Source: Oscillospiraceae bacterium (GTDB lineage Bacteria; Bacillota; Clostridia; Oscillospirales; Oscillospiraceae). From it: a stretch of DNA of 56,113 nucleotides. Position numbers and translations under genes: made by a program. The DNA is taken from contig JAFQCV010000015.1 of assembly GCA_017416325.1 (NCBI GenBank), positions 1-56,113 of the forward strand, in the 5' to 3' direction. Each line of letters starts with the position of its first letter. Within the stretch, counting starts at the first letter, position 1. This document shows, one piece after another, positions 51,703 to 56,113 of the stretch. The notes beneath the pieces were generated by a model that ran no database searches, was not told the origin of the DNA, and saw only the letters and a list, made by a program, of their open reading frames with translations.

Positions 51703-52515
51703 ATGCTTCGTACCGAACAAAGAAATGAAAACACCATGAATCTGGACAAGATGTCCCCCCTGGAGATCGTCCAGGCTATGAACCGGGAGAACGCCTACAG
51801 CGTCGCCGCTCTGGAGCCGGTGCTGCCCCAGGTCGCCCAAGCTATAGAAGCCATTGCAGAAGGCTTCGCCAAGGGTGGCCGGCTGTTCTACATGGGTGCC
51901 GGCACCTCCGGCCGTCTGGCTGTGGCTGACGCGGCAGAGTGCCCTCCCACCTTCGGCGTCCCCAGGGAAAAGGTCGTGGGTATCTGCGCCGGCGGCATGC
52001 AGACCCTGATCAACGCCAGCGAAAACATTGAGGACGACCCCGACAGAGGTGTCGCCGAGCTGAAGGAGCTTAATCTCAACGCCAACGATGTGGTTGTAGG
52101 TATTTCCGCTTCCGGCGGCGCAGCTTTCGTTTGCAAGGCTGTGGAATACGCCAAGTCCATCGGCTGTGTCACCGTTGCTCTGACCTCCAACCCCGGCACG
52201 AAGCTGACCCAGGTAGCCGATATCGCTATTGCTCCCGACACCGGCGCGGAAGTCCTTACTGGTTCTACCCGTCTGAAGGCCGGTAACGCCCAGAAGATGA
52301 TCCTGAATATGCTGTCTACCGGTGCCATGGTTCGCAGTGGCTATGTATATGAAAATATGATGATCAACCTGAAGCCCACCAACATCAAGCTTCGCGACCG
52401 GGTGGTCCGCATCGTCCGGGAGATCACCGAGCTGGAGTATGCCGCCTGTGAGGATCTGCTGGAGCGGAGCAACTGGGTCATTAAGGATGCCATCCGTCTC
52501 TGGAAGGAGAACTAA
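51703..52515 (+). CDS. murQ: N-acetylmuramic acid 6-phosphate etherase
   Basis: A 270-residue SIS-domain lyase that splits MurNAc 6-phosphate into GlcNAc 6-phosphate and D-lactate. RLFYMGAGTSGRLAVADAAECPPTFG (about 60-85) is the MurQ signature, followed by GICAGGMQTLINASENIEDD, VVVGISASGGAAFVCKAVEYA, VALTSNPGTKL and EVLTGSTRLKAGNAQKMILNML, all strongly conserved, with catalytic Glu residues present. It lacks ~25 residues at the C-terminus against the 295-300-residue norm. ATG at 51703 follows GGAGGTTTAAACT. Central enzyme of the operon: kinase, etherase, then an unclassified hydrolase. Confidence 0.96.
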   Translation: MLRTEQRNENTMNLDKMSPLEIVQAMNRENAYSVAALEPVLPQVAQAIEAIAEGFAKGGRLFYMGAGTSGRLAVADAAECPPTFGVPREKVVGICAGGMQTLINASENIEDDPDRGVAELKELNLNANDVVVGISASGGAAFVCKAVEYAKSIGCVTVALTSNPGTKLTQVADIAIAPDTGAEVLTGSTRLKAGNAQKMILNMLSTGAMVRSGYVYENMMINLKPTNIKLRDRVVRIVREITELEYAACEDLLERSNWVIKDAIRLWKEN

Positions 52516-52517
52516 TT

Positions 52518-54563
52518 ATGGATAAGCACGAGCGCATTGCCAGCTGGTGGATACACTGGCCCGACCTGCAATGGCCGGACAGCGAAAACCTGGACCGGAT
52601 CAAGGCAAGGGCAGAAGGTCTTGCCAAAGCAAATGTCTCCGCAGCCATGCTTTTCGGCACCCACTTCCGCTGGGACTGGCTGCCGGTATTCCCCCTGCTT
52701 CACGATTACATTGCTACCGTAGCAGAAGAGCTGCACAAATACGGTGTCAAGCTGTTTGACCACCATTCTGTCAATCTGGTACACCGGTACTCTACCCGGG
52801 AGGAAATGCGCCACGTCATGCTGGACAGCGGCCCGCACCTGCCCTTCTCTCCCACCTTTGAGGCGGCAAAGACCTGGCAGTTCCGGGGCAAGTACCTGAA
52901 TGACTGGCGGATGGTGGATGTCCAGACCAGAAAACCCCTGTGGTTTCCCCAGTACACCGCGGAAGGCTTCTGCCACCGCAATCCTGAATTTCAGGAAGCT
53001 TATCAGGAATATGTAAAGTACCTCATCGCCGAGACCGGCATTGACGGACTCAGCGCCGATGATGCGCTCTACTATATGCAATATAACGCCTGCGGCTGTG
53101 AGCACTGCCGGGCGGAGCTGAAGCGCCGGGCGGGTATCGATCTGCCTGCGGCAGACGATGCTTCTTTCTGGGGTAACTTTGATAACCCCGCATGGCATCA
53201 CTGGGTAGATCTGCGGTTTGATTCCGCCGGTGAATTCTACTCCGGTCTTCGCAAGGTGCTGCCTGAGGACTTTATGCTCACCGGCTGCGGTGCCAGCTCC
53301 GCTTCTTACAACGCATTGTCCGGCGCCACCGATGCACGTACCCATCTGAGGGGCTGGAACTATGTGAACATGGAGCTTTCCGGCAACACGCCCCCCTACA
53401 AACACGATCCCCTTACCAGCAACACACCCATCCCCCAGCGGCTGGTCAACTCCTCTCACCACCAGGCAGCTGCCCGGGAAAAGGGCGTTGGCGCTTTCTG
53501 CACCGGTTTTGCACATAACACACAAACCGCCAACCACGTTTGGGCCACCTGTAAGATGCTGGGCGCAGACGCCTGGATCGGTACATTGAAGGATCGGCTG
53601 GGTCTTCCATGGAAGATTCTGAACACCATTCCTGACGAGCAGGATATTGTGGGCCAGGCTTTCGGCTTTGAGAAAAACCACGGCGATCTCTACGAGGGCG
53701 AAGTAGTCGGTCAGCTGGGTGTCTACTTCTCCTACGAGACCCGCAACCACACTTTCTACGGCAATCTGAAAGACGGCTATTACCGGGATTATGCGGACAT
53801 TCTGAGACTTCTGTTCCGCAACGGTATCTGTCCTCACACCGTATTTGACTTCCCCGAAGATCCCGACAAGTACCCCGCCATTTTCCTGTCCGGCGTTGCC
53901 CGGATGACTGATGCCGAGAAGCAGGCCATGGACAAATATCTGGCGAGCGGCGGCAAGGTCATCGTTCTTGGCCCCACCGCCGTGGACGGCTGCGAAAACA
54001 GCTGGGTTCTTCCCAACAGCGCCCAGGGAAAATCTATCTTCACTACCGTCCCCGACGGCATCCATGTAAAGGAAGCTGAAGTATTAGTAAATACCCTGAT
54101 CGAAGATTCCAAAGATCCGGATGCCTGGCAGGAGCCCCGGGAGGGTCTTTACTACCATCCTCACCGCTTGGGCGACACCAACCGGGAGGCGGTGTTGGCC
54201 TTTGCCCAGCGCTTTGCCACTCCCATGCCTGTAAAGGTTACCCAGTCAAAGGGCTATCTTTGCACCATGCTGGAAGACGAAAAGGGCATCACCGTACAGC
54301 TGCTGGCGGAAGATTACGATGTGGATATCAACCACGAGCTGGATTCCATCCGTACCCACCGGAGCCGGGTCAATCTGCTGACCACCATCGTCCCCATCGG
54401 TGTGGAGCGTACTGTTTGTGTGGAAACCAAGGTTCAGCCCACTGTTTACACCCCCTTCCACGAAGAAAACGCCGGGGTTACTATGGCTGACGGAGTATGC
54501 ACCGTCACACTTCCCGAGAATTGCAGCTACGCAATCCTTCGTTTTCCCCTGACTTCCCAGTAA
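52518..54563 (+). CDS. Unclassified GH42-like cytoplasmic hydrolase in the MurNAc operon
   Basis: A 681-residue protein without signal peptide. Residues ~1-380 look like a TIM barrel of the GH42/GH-A kind: SWWIHWPDLQWPD, NVSAAMLFGTHFRWDW, YGVKLFDHHSVNL, LIAETGIDGLSADDALYYM and a Cys-x-Cys-x2-Cys run in YNACGCEHCRAELKR. Residues ~390-500 resemble the GH42 trimerisation domain: GQLGVYFSYETRNHTFYG, YPAIFLSGVARMTDAEKQAMDKYLASGGKVIVLGP. A beta-rich tail follows. I cannot match it to a named family. Starting 2 bases after murQ, it is co-transcribed with MurNAc enzymes, so an intracellular glycosidase on muropeptide-derived or related sugars is plausible. ATG at 52518 follows AAGGAGAACTAATT. Signs of decay: none. 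Confidence 0.78.
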   Translation: MDKHERIASWWIHWPDLQWPDSENLDRIKARAEGLAKANVSAAMLFGTHFRWDWLPVFPLLHDYIATVAEELHKYGVKLFDHHSVNLVHRYSTREEMRHVMLDSGPHLPFSPTFEAAKTWQFRGKYLNDWRMVDVQTRKPLWFPQYTAEGFCHRNPEFQEAYQEYVKYLIAETGIDGLSADDALYYMQYNACGCEHCRAELKRRAGIDLPAADDASFWGNFDNPAWHHWVDLRFDSAGEFYSGLRKVLPEDFMLTGCGASSASYNALSGATDARTHLRGWNYVNMELSGNTPPYKHDPLTSNTPIPQRLVNSSHHQAAAREKGVGAFCTGFAHNTQTANHVWATCKMLGADAWIGTLKDRLGLPWKILNTIPDEQDIVGQAFGFEKNHGDLYEGEVVGQLGVYFSYETRNHTFYGNLKDGYYRDYADILRLLFRNGICPHTVFDFPEDPDKYPAIFLSGVARMTDAEKQAMDKYLASGGKVIVLGPTAVDGCENSWVLPNSAQGKSIFTTVPDGIHVKEAEVLVNTLIEDSKDPDAWQEPREGLYYHPHRLGDTNREAVLAFAQRFATPMPVKVTQSKGYLCTMLEDEKGITVQLLAEDYDVDINHELDSIRTHRSRVNLLTTIVPIGVERTVCVETKVQPTVYTPFHEENAGVTMADGVCTVTLPENCSYAILRFPLTSQ

Positions 54564-54585
54564 TACGCCGCAAACTTTCTCTATA

Positions 54586-54635
54586 TAACCGCTTTTTTCA
54601 TAAGACCCCTTGTTTTTTCCCTACATAGCGGTTAT
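54586..54635. promoter_or_regulatory. ATAACCGC / GCGGTTAT inverted repeat around the DUF1858 promoter
   Basis: Two 8-base inverted arms ~34 bases apart; the right arm overlaps the -10 box. The left arm followed by TTTTTT could also end the upstream operon. Possible operator or chance. Confidence 0.35.
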
Positions 54636-54638
54636 AAT
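54610..54638 (+). promoter_or_regulatory. Promoter of the DUF1858 gene
   Basis: TTGTTT (54610-54615) and TATAAT (54633-54638), exactly 17 bp apart; leader about 24 bases with CAGGAGGTC. Confidence 0.7.
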
Positions 54639-54668
54639 AAGTCAGGAATTGCAACAGGAGGTCATATT

Positions 54669-54899
54669 ATGGCTGTGAAAATTGAAAAAGATACCATCAT
54701 CGGCGACATTCTGGACATTGCGCCTCACACTGCGCCTTTGTTCTTCGCCATCGGCATGCACTGCCTGGGCTGCCCCTCTTCCCGGAGTGAGACTGTGGAA
54801 GAAGCCTGCATGGTTCACGGTATCGAGTGTGAGCCTTTCCTGGCTCAGCTGAACCACTTCATCGAGGCTTACGAAGCCAGCGAAGCCGAAAAGCAGTAA
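54669..54899 (+). CDS. DUF1858 / hybrid-cluster-associated redox disulfide domain protein
   Basis: A 76-residue soluble protein made of one DUF1858 (TIGR03980) domain: KDTIIGDILDIAPHTAPLFFAIGMHCLGCPSS, then SETVEEACMVHGIE. The Cys-x2-Cys in HCLGCP is the redox or metal pair of the family. Function unproven; relatives occur beside hybrid cluster proteins or fused to iron-sulfur scaffold domains. ATG at 54669 follows CAGGAGGTCATATT. It has its own promoter and terminator, so it is a single-gene unit and not part of the MurNAc operon. Confidence 0.9.
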   Translation: MAVKIEKDTIIGDILDIAPHTAPLFFAIGMHCLGCPSSRSETVEEACMVHGIECEPFLAQLNHFIEAYEASEAEKQ

Positions 54900-54910
54900 T
54901 CAAACCGGCT

Positions 54911-54940
54911 GTGCCATCCCGGATTTCGCCGGGATGGCAC
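54911..54940 (+). terminator. Terminator of the DUF1858 gene
   Basis: GTGCCATCCCGG / CCGGGATGGCAC perfect 12-bp stem with a 6-base loop, then TTCTATT. Confidence 0.8.
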
Positions 54941-54961
54941 TTCTATTATAATCCTTTCAAA

Positions 54962-55276
54962 TTTCCGTTTGGTGGGGAGTTGCGATATTGCACCAAAGGC
55001 TTCTCCTTGAGGAGAAGCTGTCACGCGCCGGCACTTCGGAACCGGGGTGTGACTGATGTGGTGTAGCCGCGTAGCGGCGTAAAAACCGTAAAATTTTAAA
55101 AAGCTGCTTCGCAGACCACCTCATCCGTCAAAAATCGAAGATTTTTGCCACCTATTAGTAGTGGTGCGATTGCCACCGGCAATCGTTTTATTTGGATTCG
55201 CTGCGCGGCGCACCACCCTCGAGGGGAAGGCTCGCGCTTCGCGCTCCAAACTACCCGAGAAATGGCAATTTGACAG
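54962..55276. repeat. Large interspersed repeat, copy C (~310 bp)
   Basis: Same plan as copy B: CTTCTCCTTGAGGAGAAG hairpin, CTGTCAC...GTGTGACTGAT palindrome, then a 107-base core (55111-55217) with about 5 differences from copy B, and a CCCGAGAAATGGCAATTTGACAG right edge. The left part is more diverged than the core. It fills the gap between the DUF1858 terminator and trmK and ends just before the trmK ribosome site. Confidence 0.75.
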
Positions 55277-55295
55277 TTTCCGTTTGGAGGAACCT

Positions 55296-55976
55296 ATGAA
55301 GCTTCCCATATCTGACCGGCTTTTGGCCTGCGCCGCCTTTGTAGTCCCCGGTGACCGGGTGGCGGACATTGGCTGCGACCACGGCTATCTTTCTATCCAT
55401 CTGCTGACAAATGGCATCGCCCAGTCCTGTATTGCTGCGGATATCCATGAGCAGCCCCTGCTCAGCGCTGTCCGCAACGCCGAAAAATACGGTGTACGGG
55501 ACAAGATGGAATTTTATCTTTCCGACGGTGTCCGCAGTATCCCCCGGGATTTTAGTTGCATGGTGTGCGCCGGCATGGGCGCGGATACCATGGTTTCGAT
55601 TTTAGAGGCTGCGCCTTGGCTGCGAAGCGGCAAATACCGCCTGATCCTCCAATGCCAGAGCAAAACGCCCATGCTGCGGCACTACCTTTCCCATCACGGT
55701 TGGCGCATCACGGAAGAATCCGTCTTACGGGACGGAAGGTTCCTGTATACCGTGATGGAAGTATATTACCAGCCGGATCATCCCCGGCTGACGGAAGCGG
55801 AGTGCCACTTCCCGCCTGCCCTGCTGGAGAATCCGTCAAAGGAAGTGCCGGCCTATTATAAATGGGTGGTAGGCGGTCTGAAAATTGCCGCCGCCCACAA
55901 CGGCGAAAAGCAGCCGATCCTTGCGGCTTTGGAAGCTTTGGCGCAAACGCAAGAGCTTTCCTGGCTGGGCCAATAA
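55296..55976 (+). CDS. trmK: tRNA (adenine-22-N1)-methyltransferase
   Basis: A 226-residue SAM-dependent enzyme of the TrmK/YqfN family, making m1A22 in tRNA. LPISDRLLACAAFVVPGDRVADIGCDHGYLSIHLL (split over 2-36) holds the SAM motif I; AADIHEQPLLSAVRNA is motif II; FYLSDGVRSIP and CAGMGADTMVSIL follow. LILQCQSKTPMLRHYLSHHGWRI near 125 and a helical C-terminus are typical. ATG at 55296 follows TTGGAGGAACCT; an in-frame start at 55161 lies within the repeat and is rejected. In relatives the next gene is often a Nif3-like protein; here the window ends in a repeat. Confidence 0.93.
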   Translation: MKLPISDRLLACAAFVVPGDRVADIGCDHGYLSIHLLTNGIAQSCIAADIHEQPLLSAVRNAEKYGVRDKMEFYLSDGVRSIPRDFSCMVCAGMGADTMVSILEAAPWLRSGKYRLILQCQSKTPMLRHYLSHHGWRITEESVLRDGRFLYTVMEVYYQPDHPRLTEAECHFPPALLENPSKEVPAYYKWVVGGLKIAAAHNGEKQPILAALEALAQTQELSWLGQ

Positions 55977-56113
55977 ATTGCCATTTATCGGGCAGTTGAA
56001 AAGGCTCCCCTTGAGGGGAGCTGTCAGCCTAACAGGCTGACTGAGGGGTGAGAAATACCCTTAGAGCGTAAGCAATTGGCGTTTTTCACCCTTCCGCCCC
56101 TACGGGGCACCTC
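55976..56113. repeat. Large interspersed repeat, copy D (cut by window end)
   Basis: Begins AATTGCCATTTATCGGGCAG directly after the trmK stop, then GGCTCCCCTTGAGGGGAGC hairpin, CTGTCAGCCTAACAGGCTGAC (as in copy B) and TGAGGGGTGAGAAA. The second half differs from B and C as far as visible and continues past the window. Confidence 0.7.

Noticed and set aside
52512-54065. 517-codon open frame antisense to the GH42-like gene
   Set aside because: No family resemblance or ribosome site; the plus frame is in an operon with murQ and encodes a coherent protein.

Overview
The window (about 56 kb, GC-rich coding DNA, no rRNA or tRNA seen) looks like a chromosomal piece of an anaerobic, spore-forming Clostridia, most likely a gut Oscillospirales-type bacterium. 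Reasons: Gram-positive style AGGAGG ribosome sites with frequent TTG/GTG starts, a SpoIIQ-like peptidase, LytR-CpsA-Psr and TagB-like wall enzymes, a PPKTG sortase signal, Wood-Ljungdahl corrinoid proteins, and dense intergenic palindromes. This placement is an inference; no marker gene in the window fixes the genus.

Layout. 0.2-8 kb (minus strand): an ArsB/NhaD-type permease, an orphan KdpDE-like two-component pair, a Na/Pi cotransporter with a three-copy Pho box upstream, then a PhoR/PhoB pair. 8.1-10.6 kb (plus): a TetM-like translation GTPase fused to a C-terminal NYN (YacP-like) domain. 10.8-11.6 kb: a TIGR02206/YwaF membrane protein whose promoter spacer is a perfect CsoR/CstR-like palindrome. 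12-18.1 kb: the threonine/aspartate pathway split into two divergent units, thrC-thrB (minus) and hom-lysC-asd (plus).

18.2-32.6 kb (minus): one probable 15-gene operon for an exported, wall-linked polysaccharide. It runs from a Wzz/BY-kinase-like protein with a degraded Walker A, through RmlB, Alg14/Alg13-type glycosyltransferase halves, a Wzy-like polymerase, further glycosyltransferases, an acetyltransferase, FdtA/FdtB-like 3-amino-sugar enzymes, a flippase and a TagB-like transferase, to an LCP ligase. A single good sigma-A promoter stands before the first gene. 33-36.3 kb: a SpoIIQ-like M23 protein, an AT-rich leucine-rich-repeat gene flanked by palindromes (probable acquired islet), and RodA.

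36.5-43.2 kb (minus): a corrinoid methyl-branch cluster: CooC-like ATPase, AcsD, a fused AcsC-AcsE protein, RACo activator and a DUF3786 protein. The CODH/ACS catalytic subunits acsA/acsB are not here. 43.4-49.9 kb (minus): a 2160-residue secreted, sortase-anchored metallophosphoesterase with 13 tandem ~62-residue repeats. 50.5-54.6 kb (plus): a MurNAc recycling operon with an HTH-MurK fusion (TTG start), MurQ and an unclassified GH42-like cytoplasmic hydrolase, the best candidate here for an undescribed function. 54.7-56.1 kb: a DUF1858 protein, TrmK, and a large interspersed repeat family that also lies at 50.1 kb and, in short form, at 12.9 kb.
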